Virus record (IMG/VR): IMGVR_UViG_3300048029_000635
Location: 1-38,659 of that record
DNA: 38,659 bases
Direction: 5' to 3' (one strand)
From: a virus
Positions 17,058 to 24,027 of this stretch are shown here, piece after piece. The position numbers and the translations under genes were made by a program. Under the pieces are notes generated by a model. That model worked only from the letters and a program-made list of their open reading frames with translations, was not told the DNA's origin and did no database searches. Numbering within the stretch: the first letter of the stretch is position 1; each line of letters begins with the position of its first letter.

Positions 17058-17978
17058 ATGATCAAAAAAATACTTAAAACATTGACTAAGAAGGCGTTAC
17101 CAGGCATGCATGACACGCATGAGGTCGGCAGTTCGAATCTGCCATCTCCCACCAAGCCTAACTTAGTATCAAAGAATGACTTAGGGAGGCTTCCTGCACC
17201 TGACAAAGCTCACCGCATGTACCAGCATGCATGCGCTCAACGCAACTTGCGCAAGACTTCTTTAGTGACCATGCGACAGCGAGTTTCTGCCTTTATCACA
17301 TGGATTGGCGATAAAAAGTTAGATGAAATATCTCGGAAAGATGTAAAAACTTTTGCTGAATCTTTCTCAGGGAGATGGTCAAGAGTCGGTCATCGCAATG
17401 ATGTGTGCGTATTTTTGAATTGGTGTGGGCAAATGGGATGGATTAAGGAGGGTCAATTTTACAAAATTAAGCTTATGGAAGTTTTACAAGATGAGAATCC
17501 AATTGATATTTTGTCAGTAGAACAAGCTCAGAAACTGCTAAATGTTATGCCTGATCGATTCAAAGCTCGAACTGCGTTGCAGTTATTTGCAGGAATCCGA
17601 CCCTATGAATCCTTGAAAATCCAAAGTAAGGATTTAGATTTACAAGGAAAAAAGCTGTATTTGCTTGGGGAATATTCGAAGCTTAGGCGCACGAGAGTGC
17701 TTCATGATTTGCCTCCAAATTTAATAAAATGGCTAAAGAAATATCCATTACCAGACTCTTCTTACAATGCTTACAGATTGGCTCGCAGAAGATATTTTGG
17801 AAACATTGCACATGATGCTATGAGGCACACATTTTGCACTTATGCATATTTCAAAATGGGGATGGAAATGACCATGCGATACACTGGACATTCTAATTAT
17901 AAAACTTTCCATCGCCACTATTGCGAATCTTCTGCAAATGCAAAAGATGCTGAAAAATACTTCCGGCTAATCCCGTAG
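17058..17978 (+). CDS. int: Tyrosine-type integrase overlapping its own attP, 306 aa
   Basis: This site-specific recombinase inserts and excises the phage at a tRNA-Val gene. All catalytic residues are visible: Arg181 (AGIRPYESL), Lys208 in the beta-hairpin, His252-x-x-Arg256 (HDAMRH), His278 (TGHSN) and the nucleophile Tyr288 (HRHYCE). The core-binding domain occupies about 45-140. Residues 15-33 are encoded by the tRNA-derived att core at 17104-17154, so integration would detach the promoter and the first ~16 codons. An in-frame ATG (codon 17, 17106) inside the tRNA sequence could restart translation in the prophage. The gene is a little shorter than most phage integrases. Confidence 0.92.
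   Translation: MIKKILKTLTKKALPGMHDTHEVGSSNLPSPTKPNLVSKNDLGRLPAPDKAHRMYQHACAQRNLRKTSLVTMRQRVSAFITWIGDKKLDEISRKDVKTFAESFSGRWSRVGHRNDVCVFLNWCGQMGWIKEGQFYKIKLMEVLQDENPIDILSVEQAQKLLNVMPDRFKARTALQLFAGIRPYESLKIQSKDLDLQGKKLYLLGEYSKLRRTRVLHDLPPNLIKWLKKYPLPDSSYNAYRLARRRYFGNIAHDAMRHTFCTYAYFKMGMEMTMRYTGHSNYKTFHRHYCESSANAKDAEKYFRLIP
17104..17154 (+). other. attP: attP core: 3' half of a tRNA-Val(GAC) gene
   Basis: The sequence folds as the 3' half of a tRNA. It has anticodon stem CATGC/GCATG around a 7-nt loop ATGACAC with anticodon GAC, then variable loop AGGTC. The T arm is GGCAG-TTCGAAT-CTGCC, followed by 3' acceptor strand ATCTCCC, discriminator A and an encoded CCA. No 5' half precedes it, so it is not a working tRNA gene. 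It is the segment by which the phage would restore the host tRNA on integration. Confidence 0.85.
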
Positions 17979-17984
17979 CTCCAT

Positions 17985-18020
17985 ACGTGCAGACTACGGT
18001 ATATAACGTAGTTTCAACGT
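17985..18020. repeat. Phased ACGT element, copy A
   Basis: Directly after the integrase stop, ACGT-like tetramers start at 17985, 17996 (ACGG), 18006 and 18017, spaced 11, 10 and 11 bp (about one helical turn). The first 15 bases, TACGTGCAGACTACG, are identical to copy B at 31334, and the remaining positions keep the same spacing. The centre is an inverted repeat ACTACG / CGTAGT. It is likely a protein-binding array. Confidence 0.6.
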
Positions 18021-18036
18021 GTAAGCTTAATTTTCC

Positions 18037-18069
18037 GTTTTTAAAACCCTAGTTTTTATGCGGTTTTTA
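18037..18069 (+). repeat. Three GTTTTTA direct repeats
   Basis: GTTTTTA occurs at 18037-18043, 18052-18058 and 18063-18069. Short AT-rich direct repeats next to an integrase gene and attP are candidates for arm-type integrase or excisionase binding sites. This is an inference from position. Confidence 0.35.
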
Positions 18070-18084
18070 GCCGATTCTGGAACC

Positions 18085-18118
18085 ATTAAGGGGGGGACTA
18101 TAGGGGGGGATTAAGGAG
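18085..18118 (+). repeat. Twin G7 tracts in a polypurine stretch
   Basis: Two runs of exactly seven G, at 18090-18096 and 18103-18109, separated by ACTATA and flanked by ATTAA on both outer sides. A GGAGG follows. This is unusual in an otherwise AT-leaning genome; it could be a G-quadruplex or a recombination or excisionase-binding direct repeat. The stretch 17979-18210 holds no credible gene. Confidence 0.4.
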
Positions 18119-18210
18119 GCTAAGAAGCATAGATATAAAGTATAGCTAATTTCTTAGGAATAAAACCATACATACAAGGGAGAGGATTTTAAGGAGAGGG
18201 AGGTGAGATG

Positions 18211-18570
18211 CTATCTGCCTCTAATATGCTGTTTAGAGGGTTTTATTGCCAAAGCATTGCCAATCGGTTTCTCGGGTTGGATTAAGTGACCTTTTATGCC
18301 TCTCTCTCTCAACATTGTCTGCATCTCGATTTTCTCATGCTGGAGTCTTATAACCTCCTGTTTGTAATAACTTGATTCAAGTAGTGCTTTATCTAAATTC
18401 TCGTTATTAATATACCAACCAATAGAAACTCCAATCGTTAGTATCATAATGGCGATCAAAAAACTTTTTGATCGATAAAATCCTTTAACGGGAAAATCAA
18501 CCCAAAGTATAGGCTGATCAAATTCAACATTACGAGTTTCACCTTGTAGCTTAACTTCAATTTGGTTCAT
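18211..18570 (-). CDS. Single-TM protein with coiled coil, 119 aa
   Basis: The start MNQIEVKLQ at 18570 is chosen because it falls 5 nt after the RHH-like gene; longer starts would overlap it. One membrane helix lies at about 36-57 (SKSFLIAIMILTIGVSIGWYI). A coiled coil follows (ESSYYKQEVIRLQHEKIEMQTML), then a basic C-terminus. It is co-transcribed with the RHH-like gene in what looks like the lysogeny-side leftward unit, so it may be a superinfection-exclusion or immunity protein. That is inference; no family is recognised. Confidence 0.6.
   Translation of the reverse strand: MNQIEVKLQGETRNVEFDQPILWVDFPVKGFYRSKSFLIAIMILTIGVSIGWYINNENLDKALLESSYYKQEVIRLQHEKIEMQTMLRERGIKGHLIQPEKPIGNALAIKPSKQHIRGR
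18218..18244 (+). terminator. Terminator for the integrase transcript
   Basis: CCTCTAA / TTAGAGG arms with an 8-nt loop are followed by GTTTT on the plus strand. It overlaps the C-terminal codons of the convergent minus-strand membrane-protein gene. The stem is of moderate strength. Confidence 0.45.
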
Positions 18571-18575
18571 TGGTC

Positions 18576-18800
18576 TTATAATTTTTCTCCTTTGGTAAAA
18601 TCCAAAGCGTAGCGTCCTACCGCAATCCACTTTGGAACGGTTATTTCTTTATCTTTCAGCATCTCTAATGCTGATTCTATCGCATTCTGAGCAAAGTTAT
18701 TGACTGGAATACCTCCGAGCTTTTCACACATAGATAGAATTTCATCGTATGTTTCAGGCTTCACTCTAATGCCTATTGATTTTTCTGTGGTTTTATTCAT
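18576..18800 (-). CDS. Ribbon-helix-helix-like regulator, 74 aa
   Basis: The GAGGAA ribosome-binding site and ATG are clear. The N-terminus KSIGIRVKPETYDEILSMCEKLGGIPVNNFAQNAIESALEML follows the strand-helix-helix pattern of CopG/Arc-like DNA-binding proteins (strand at about 8-13, helices at about 16-28 and 34-49). It is encoded divergently from the Xis-like gene, with direct-repeat arrays between them. It is the best candidate in the window for the repressor of the rightward early genes, as no CI-like repressor is seen. Confidence 0.6.
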   Translation of the reverse strand: MNKTTEKSIGIRVKPETYDEILSMCEKLGGIPVNNFAQNAIESALEMLKDKEITVPKWIAVGRYALDFTKGEKL

Positions 18801-18883
18801 CGGTATTCCTCGATTTGGGCAAGCTGTGCATTTAACATTTTCCTACAAAAACATAAAAAAATTATCAAGGTCAATACTTTATT

Positions 18884-18937
18884 TCACTTTTTTTCACTTG
18901 TTTTTGTGGTTTGCTAAATTATTTTGCATTTTGCTAA
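18884..18937. promoter_or_regulatory. Direct-repeat operator candidates in the divergent early control region
   Basis: The AT-rich gap 18801-18982 contains TCACTT at 18884 and 18894 (10-bp period), and TTTGCTAA at 18910 and 18930 (20-bp period) with a further TTTTGC between them. One- and two-turn periodic half-sites suit cooperative binding by an RHH dimer array. The promoters for both directions probably lie here. Confidence 0.5.
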
Positions 18938-18982
18938 TTTTTTTCTTTTTTCAGGAAACGATATCCGCTAAAGATGTAAACC

Positions 18983-19195
18983 ATGAGTGAAAAAGTGTGT
19001 GGAAAACAGGTGAGATTGGCCGAAACTCTGAGTCTTAGCGAAGCAGCTAGGATTTTGAAGTTCGACTCATTCCGTTCTGTAAACGAACTGATTAAGGCAA
19101 AAAAGCTTCGTGCTTTCAAAACGCCTTTCAGCAGAAATAAACGCGTCCTCAAGTCAGAGATTGAGGCATTAACCGTAATGGAAGAAATTATATGA
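18983..19195 (+). CDS. Excisionase/HTH-domain protein, 70 aa
   Basis: LSLSEAARILKFDSFRSVNELIKAKKLRAFKTPFSRNKRVLKSEIEAL (about residues 15-62) is a winged-helix of the MerR/Xis type. It has helix-turn-helix, a wing with an aromatic and basic tip, then a final helix. It is the first gene of the rightward early unit and overlaps the Rad52-like gene by ATGA. It may act as Xis directing excision or as an early-promoter regulator. Confidence 0.65.
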   Translation: MSEKVCGKQVRLAETLSLSEAARILKFDSFRSVNELIKAKKLRAFKTPFSRNKRVLKSEIEALTVMEEII

Positions 19196-19668
19196 GTGAT
19201 ATTGAGACTAAACTAAAAAATCCTTTTCCAGCCAATGCAGTCCATTGGCGAGTCGGATCGACAACCAAAGATAAATCTAAGGGAACTGCCCTAGCCTACC
19301 TTAATGCTAGAGATGTCATGAAACGTCTTGACGAGGTTATTGGAATGGAAAACTGGAAAGACTGCTATGCAGAAACTGCTAGTGGAAGATTAATTTGTAC
19401 CCTTAAAGTTCGAATCGATGGTGAATGGATTGGGAAAACCGATGGTGCGGGTGACACCAACGTCGAAGGTGAAAAGGGTGCTATTTCAGATGCGTTCAAA
19501 AGAGCAGCAGTTAAATGGGGAATCGGAAGATACCTTTATTATTTGCCAGCAAAATGGGTTGAAATTGATCAGTATCGCAAGATAAAGAATCCACCTCAGT
19601 TGCCTAAGTGGGCTTTACCAAAAGACATCTCAGGTGAGAAAAGCGCAAACTTAGAAGGATGGCAGTAA
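19192..19668 (+). CDS. Rad52/Sak-type single-strand annealing protein, 158 aa
   Basis: The sequence has the Rad52/22 family layout: NAVHWRVGSTTKDKSKGTALAYLNARDVMKRLDEVIGMENWKDCY at about 15-59. GRLICTLKVRIDGEWIGKTDGAGD and the signature VEGEKGAISDAFKRAAVKWGIGRYLYYLPAKWVEID at about 91-127 follow. It anneals complementary ssDNA during phage recombination, here with the Cas4-like nuclease encoded immediately downstream (10-nt overlap). It replaces the usual RecT/Red-beta. Confidence 0.9.
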   Translation: MSDIETKLKNPFPANAVHWRVGSTTKDKSKGTALAYLNARDVMKRLDEVIGMENWKDCYAETASGRLICTLKVRIDGEWIGKTDGAGDTNVEGEKGAISDAFKRAAVKWGIGRYLYYLPAKWVEIDQYRKIKNPPQLPKWALPKDISGEKSANLEGWQ

Positions 19669-20741
19669 AAAGAGACGAGCGAGCATGGAACGGCGTTACC
19701 AAAATGTCTGGTAGCTCCGTTTATGAAAATATGCTCTGCCTTGCGAGATTCAAGGCATCCCAGAAGTTTAAGGATTACGACACTTCCGATGCTTCCGCAG
19801 GAACTCAACTTCATTCCTACATGGAAGACGGAGTGCCTCTTGATGAAATCATTGATAACAACGAGCGTTTCATCATACAGGAATGCCGTAGAATGGAAGA
19901 CATTGTAACCAAGAAATTTGGGTTAAAGGGTAGTGTTAGTCGCGAGCCTAGGTTGTGGCTCAAGGACGAAAAGGATGAGTTGGGCATCCTCTCTGGTCAG
20001 ATCGATAGGCTCGAGATTGACGGAGAGGATGCCTCCATTCTTGACTACAAAATGCTGTATGGCAATTACGAGGAGGCTCATCGGAATAAACAGCTTCAAG
20101 TGTATGCCATGCTCGTATTTGAGAATTATCCCGAAGTTCAACAGATTCAGCTAGCGTTGCTACAACCTGCCCTTGGTAAATGCACCACAGGTATAATGCA
20201 TCGTGACTTAGGAATAATCCTCAAGGGATTGATAAGGGAGTTATCTATTAAAGTAGAAGACGAAGAAGCAGAGGAAACTGCCGGCCCTAAACAATGTAAA
20301 TACTGCAAAGCGTTGGCTCACTGTCCAACAGCTTTCGAATACTTAAAAAATGAAACTAAAGAGATTGATATGGATAATATTTCAAATGACGAATTGGCTG
20401 AAAAGATGGGGCTTGTTGGCCTTATCGAACGTTTCGGCAAAAGTGTTAAATCTGCTACTAAGAGCCGTCTTGAAGCTGGGGTTGATGTTCCTGGATATAA
20501 GCTTAGGAACACTGGATCAACTACTTCCTTTGATGCTGCAGGTGCGGCAGAAATTCTATTTGGCTCGAATTTGCCTGTTAAGGAATTTCTACAAGCAGTC
20601 AAAATTAGCGAACCCGACTTGGTTACCATCTGGGCGGAATTTACGAAACAGGGAAAGGCTCAAGCTCGCAAAGACCTACGTCAGCGCCTTGAGCAGGTAA
20701 TGTTTCAGAAAGCAAAAGCTAAGTCAGTAACAGCAGAATGA
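19659..20741 (+). CDS. Cas4/RecB-like PD-(D/E)XK exonuclease with Fe-S cysteines, 360 aa
   Basis: Nuclease motifs are in order: His52 in AGTQLHSYME, Asp116 in SGQIDRLEI, Asp129 and Lys131 in SILDYKM, and QLQVYAM at 145-151. Cys27 together with Cys213, Cys216 and Cys222 (CKYCKALAHC) form the four-cysteine Fe-S cluster pattern of Cas4 and AddB. The C-terminal 130 residues are helical and unassigned. Paired with the Rad52-like gene it probably resects DNA ends for annealing-based recombination and concatemer formation. Confidence 0.88.
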   Translation: MAVKRDERAWNGVTKMSGSSVYENMLCLARFKASQKFKDYDTSDASAGTQLHSYMEDGVPLDEIIDNNERFIIQECRRMEDIVTKKFGLKGSVSREPRLWLKDEKDELGILSGQIDRLEIDGEDASILDYKMLYGNYEEAHRNKQLQVYAMLVFENYPEVQQIQLALLQPALGKCTTGIMHRDLGIILKGLIRELSIKVEDEEAEETAGPKQCKYCKALAHCPTAFEYLKNETKEIDMDNISNDELAEKMGLVGLIERFGKSVKSATKSRLEAGVDVPGYKLRNTGSTTSFDAAGAAEILFGSNLPVKEFLQAVKISEPDLVTIWAEFTKQGKAQARKDLRQRLEQVMFQKAKAKSVTAE

Positions 20742-21172
20742 ATGCATTTTTCATTAGTTGTAACCCACCAAGATCAACTGCTCAATCAACCAAGAGAATA
20801 GGAGTTAGAAAAGATGGAAAGCCATTTTCATTCACTACAGCGAAAGGAAAACAGCAAGAAGCCGACTTTATGTCACTCCTTATGCCGCATGTGCCTGAGA
20901 AGCCTTGCGAAGGCCCTCTTAAGCTTACGATTATTTATAAGCTTCCTTTTCTCTCTAATGAGAAGAAAGCGGTAAAAGAACGTGGCTGGGAATATCACAT
21001 CAAGAAACCTGATTCCGATAATTTGCTTAAATTATTTCAAGATACAATGGGTAAGCTCCTATTTTGGAACGATGATGCCCAAGTCGTGGAATTAGCGATG
21101 ATGAAGATTCGACATCAGCAACCTGGTATTTACGTACACCTCATAGAAATCGATGAAACGGATAGAGGTTAG
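20738..21172 (+). CDS. rusA: RusA-like Holliday junction resolvase, 144 aa
   Basis: KPDSDNLLKLFQDTMGKLLFWNDDAQVVELAMMKI (about 90-124) is the RusA active-site region, with Asp92, Asp94, Asp112 and Asp113 as metal ligands. The N-terminal 30 residues (NPPRSTAQSTKRIGVRKDGKPF) match the family's basic loop. It resolves branched DNA before packaging. It overlaps its neighbours by 4 and 20 nt within the recombination cassette. Confidence 0.9.
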   Translation: MNAFFISCNPPRSTAQSTKRIGVRKDGKPFSFTTAKGKQQEADFMSLLMPHVPEKPCEGPLKLTIIYKLPFLSNEKKAVKERGWEYHIKKPDSDNLLKLFQDTMGKLLFWNDDAQVVELAMMKIRHQQPGIYVHLIEIDETDRG

Positions 21173-21692
21173 ACTTTCGGATACGGTCGAAGCTCGCTTG
21201 GAAAACATGAAACAAATGTTCGGCATGGAAAAGCAACAGATATTATTAGCCGCTTTTGCCCAGTACATGCCGAACATCCAAGCACCTGAACCGAAAAAGG
21301 AATCGAAACGTAGACCCAATAGCAAGAAAAGTTTGGGTGAAGGTAATAAGCCAAAGAACATCAAAGAGGTCATCGATTACTTCAAGCAAAGAAGTGTTGC
21401 TGAGCCTCTTCAGCCAAAGGCTGAGCTATTCTTTGATCATTATCAATCCAAAGGTTGGGTTGTCGGGAAATCACCCGTCAAACATTGGGGTTCATGTCTT
21501 ACAATTTGGCTTAGAAATAATCCCGATTGGCGTCCTGTACCAGCAACGGAGAAAGAAACTATTTCACTAAATGATTTTCTATATTGGGCAGAGGATAAGC
21601 GTCCACCGATCTTCGAGAAATATCGTACAGCGAAATCAATTCAAGATATCGACCAATTGTACATCGATGAATATGCTGACAACAATAAGTGA
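21153..21692 (+). CDS. Putative replication organiser/helicase-loader-like protein, 179 aa
   Basis: The first 40 residues (RIEVRLSDTVEARLENMKQMFGMEKQQILLAAFAQYM) look like a ribbon-helix-helix or small DNA-binding domain. A basic linker follows. Residues 85-128 (PLQPKAELFFDHYQSKGWVVGKSPVKHWGSCLTIWLRNNP) match the 'A-x-x-F-x-x-Y-x-x-x-x-W-x-x-G-x-x-x-x-x-x-W-x-x-x-x-x-x-W' module at the ends of many phage primosome/initiator proteins. Its place directly before the helicase gene suggests it binds the origin or loads the helicase. Confidence 0.65.
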   Translation: MKRIEVRLSDTVEARLENMKQMFGMEKQQILLAAFAQYMPNIQAPEPKKESKRRPNSKKSLGEGNKPKNIKEVIDYFKQRSVAEPLQPKAELFFDHYQSKGWVVGKSPVKHWGSCLTIWLRNNPDWRPVPATEKETISLNDFLYWAEDKRPPIFEKYRTAKSIQDIDQLYIDEYADNNK

Positions 21693-22932
21693 TCCTGATG
21701 TCGAGCGAGGTTTCCTCGCTTGCTCAGCCAAGTCGATTGAATGCTTGGATGAAGCTATCTGCATGGGAATAAATACAGATTGGTTTTCAGAGCCATTTCA
21801 TCAGAAGGTTTGGACTCTTATGCTCGAGCATAAGGATTCCGAATGTATAGACATTGATGTAATTCTTTCCTTTAAAGAAGCTGAAGATCGTGACCGTGTA
21901 ACATCAATCTATGAGGCTTGTGAAACCTCAACAGGTTTTGGTTCTTTTGTTGAAGCCTTAAAGGAGCAGTACATCAAAAATGGGCTGAAAAAGATTTCTC
22001 TTCAGATTTCCAATGACCTAGCTAGTAATCAGCAGTCTAAGATTTTGATTGAGGAAATTGATCGTGAGCTAACTAAGCTGACTATCGATAACCAAGAGGA
22101 TGTTCGTTCTGCTCCTGAAATCATTGATTCCATGTGGGAACAGCTTCAAAAGCGCATGGAGCAAGATGGCATGAGTGGTATTTCAACAGGAATAAATAAG
22201 CTCGATCAGATGACTCATGGTTGGCAGCCCAACAATCTCATAGTGGTGGCAGCGCGAACCTCAGTAGGAAAGACTGCTTTTGGATGCGAGATGGCTCTGA
22301 ATGCAGTCAAGGAAGGTAAGAGAGTTTTGTTCTTCTCATTAGAGATGAAAGCTGAGGCAGTCATGCGTAGGCTTATTTCGAATAAATCAGAAGTTCCTGT
22401 AGGATACATAGTTGATAATACTGCTCGCCCCGAGGATATCGCAAAATATCAGTCGGCAATGGACTGGATGAAAGACCGAAGCTTTTGGGTAGATGATCGT
22501 GGAAACATAAATACAGCTCAAGTGAAAGCAAAGGCTAGGAAGTTTGCACGAAAAGGACTCGATATGATCGTTGTGGATTACGCGCAGAAAATGCGACCAA
22601 TCAATGCGAGAATCCCTCGAGAACAGCAAGTCGCTGAGATTGCAGGATCCATGAAAGACATCGCAATGGAGCTAGACATTCCAGTCATCCTTTTATCACA
22701 GCTAAATCGTTCGGCAGACGAATTGAATCGTAAGCCAAGATTATCCGACATGAGAGAATCAGGATCACTAGAACAAGATGCTGATGTCTGTCTCATGCTT
22801 TGGAGGAAAAACGATGACCCTGATGAAACAATTATATCTTTAGAAAAGCAACGCGACGGTGCATGTGGTGACATCGAAGTGTGCTTCAAACCAAAAATCC
22901 AGAAATTCACACCACGACCTGTATTACATTAA
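21667..22932 (+). CDS. DnaB-type replicative helicase, 421 aa
   Basis: Walker A is ARTSVGKT and Walker B is MIVVDYAQKM; counted from the second Met these are at about residues 194-201 and 298-307. The DnaB motifs LLSQLNRSADELNRKPRLSDMRESGSLEQDADVCLMLWR and EKQRDGACGDIEVCF follow. The N-terminal primase-interaction domain is present (DPDVERGFLACSAKSIE). The start is either ATG 21667 or ATG 21673; neither has a Shine-Dalgarno sequence, and both overlap the upstream gene. With no phage polymerase in view, it probably recruits host replisome proteins. Confidence 0.92.
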   Translation: MNMLTTISDPDVERGFLACSAKSIECLDEAICMGINTDWFSEPFHQKVWTLMLEHKDSECIDIDVILSFKEAEDRDRVTSIYEACETSTGFGSFVEALKEQYIKNGLKKISLQISNDLASNQQSKILIEEIDRELTKLTIDNQEDVRSAPEIIDSMWEQLQKRMEQDGMSGISTGINKLDQMTHGWQPNNLIVVAARTSVGKTAFGCEMALNAVKEGKRVLFFSLEMKAEAVMRRLISNKSEVPVGYIVDNTARPEDIAKYQSAMDWMKDRSFWVDDRGNINTAQVKAKARKFARKGLDMIVVDYAQKMRPINARIPREQQVAEIAGSMKDIAMELDIPVILLSQLNRSADELNRKPRLSDMRESGSLEQDADVCLMLWRKNDDPDETIISLEKQRDGACGDIEVCFKPKIQKFTPRPVLH

Positions 22933-22934
22933 TC

Positions 22935-23375
22935 ATGAGCGCATTAGCAAAAGCAACATTCATGGGTCGCCTTACAAGCGATCCGACAGAAAAAACGATT
23001 GGCGAGTCTTCCCTTGTGACTTTCAGCCTAGCCGTAAACCTCCCAGGAAAGGGTGGAGAGAAATCTGCCCACTTTTTTGATTTTGAGGCATGGCGTGGAG
23101 CTGGCGAGTACATTGCGAAGTTCGCAAAGAAAGGTGATTCCGTTTTCCTAGAAGCTGATCTTAGGATCGATACCTTCGAGGATAAGGATGGTAAGCCCCG
23201 TAAGAAAACTAAGTTTGTGGTTAAGCCCATGACCTTCATGTTTCAATCCGGCGCCCAAACCCCTAAAGGGAGCGATTCCGAAGGAATCGCTAGCAGTTCG
23301 CAATCCAAAGCCCGTAAGCCTCAGACTGCTGACAAGGTAGAGGATCCTGATCTGGGTGAGGATGTACCCTGGTAA
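22935..23375 (+). CDS. ssb: Single-stranded DNA-binding protein, 146 aa
   Basis: OB-fold SSB: KATFMGRLTSDPTEKTIGESSLVTFSLAVN at the N-terminus, then KSAHFFDFEAWRGAGEYIAKFAKKGDSVFLEADLRIDTFEDKDGKPR. The C-terminal linker is Ser/Gln-rich and ends in the acidic tip EDPDLGEDVPW, resembling the DDDIPF partner-binding tail of bacterial SSB. The start at 22935 is 2 nt after the helicase stop and is preferred over an upstream in-frame Met. Confidence 0.92.
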   Translation: MSALAKATFMGRLTSDPTEKTIGESSLVTFSLAVNLPGKGGEKSAHFFDFEAWRGAGEYIAKFAKKGDSVFLEADLRIDTFEDKDGKPRKKTKFVVKPMTFMFQSGAQTPKGSDSEGIASSSQSKARKPQTADKVEDPDLGEDVPW

Positions 23376-23563
23376 TGGCAACATTACTAACAAAAAATAT
23401 TTGTCGAGAGACTAACGTGGAAGATGGGAACGGTAGAAACTTGATAATCACAATCAATGCAGAAACTAACGAATTGGAGTTTAAGCCTAAAGGCAGAACA
23501 GCAAAGGCAATGGTTAGCCTTCCAATCTCGAAAGTTTACCAACTAATTAAAAACGCAAATTAA
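23375..23563 (+). CDS. Small hypothetical protein, 62 aa
   Basis: Starts in a TAATG overlap with the SSB stop. It has a beta-rich pattern (RNLIITINAETNELEFKPKGR) and a C-terminal helix (SKVYQLIKNAN). No motif is recognised. Being coupled to SSB it may be a replication accessory. Confidence 0.6.
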   Translation: MATLLTKNICRETNVEDGNGRNLIITINAETNELEFKPKGRTAKAMVSLPISKVYQLIKNAN

Positions 23564-23564
23564 T

Positions 23565-23804
23565 ATGGCGGAAGAAGAAAAAGCAGAGGCTCCTGTTCAA
23601 CAAACTGAAGAGGAAGCAAAACAAAAATGGGAAGCAATGTCTGTTGATGAAAAGATCAACACCATTGCCAATAACGCAATGTCTCGCCAAGAGGCATACC
23701 AACGGATGGAAGGAATCCTCGAAAAGGTACAGACCATAGCTGTCCGCCTCGAGAATCTTGAGCTGAAGCAAAAGCTTGAGGTTCAAGACGGTGGAAAGGA
23801 ATAG
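23565..23804 (+). CDS. Small coiled-coil protein, 79 aa
   Basis: Acidic N-terminus (MAEEEKAEAPVQQTEEEAKQKWEAM), then helices (VDEKINTIANNAMSRQEAYQRMEGILEKVQTIAVRLENLELKQKL) with heptad spacing of Leu/Ile/Val. No family is recognised. It probably forms a dimer or binds a replication partner. Confidence 0.6.
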   Translation: MAEEEKAEAPVQQTEEEAKQKWEAMSVDEKINTIANNAMSRQEAYQRMEGILEKVQTIAVRLENLELKQKLEVQDGGKE

Positions 23805-24027
23805 TTCTGACTCCTTTGATCATTCGAGTGGTAGGGAGGATAAAGGCCCTGCCACTCAGAATGATCGAGGCTACTGGTCAAGTTTGAAGAAAGAGGTGGA
23901 TGAGGCATGTGAATACTTTTGGTCACGTGATCAGATATGCGGATTTACCGATGACGGAAAAAGAATTGGTACAGGGATACCTAGACGGATGAAGCAATTT
24001 GCAGGAAGTCATGAATACTCGCTTTGA
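23791..24027 (+). CDS. Small hypothetical protein, about 78 aa
   Basis: There is no ATG; GTG at 23791 is the best start and overlaps the previous gene by 14 nt, while a TTG lies 15 nt upstream. The sequence is Ser/Asp-rich first, then YWSSLKKEVDEACEYFWSRDQICGFTDDGKRIGTGIPRRMKQF, which looks like a real folded segment. Function unknown. Confidence 0.5.
   Translation: MERNSSDSFDHSSGREDKGPATQNDRGYWSSLKKEVDEACEYFWSRDQICGFTDDGKRIGTGIPRRMKQFAGSHEYSL

Noticed and set aside
17101-17154. A complete tRNA gene in the phage
   Set aside because: There is no acceptor 5' strand or D arm upstream; only the 3' half is present.
17012-17206. Minus-strand frame with VGDGRFELPTSC
   Set aside because: It is the antisense reading of the tRNA 3' half, a well-known spurious translation, and lies opposite the integrase gene.
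19905-19926. Near match GTAACC-N11-GTTAA inside the Cas4-like nuclease gene
   Set aside because: Second box is imperfect and no gene starts nearby.
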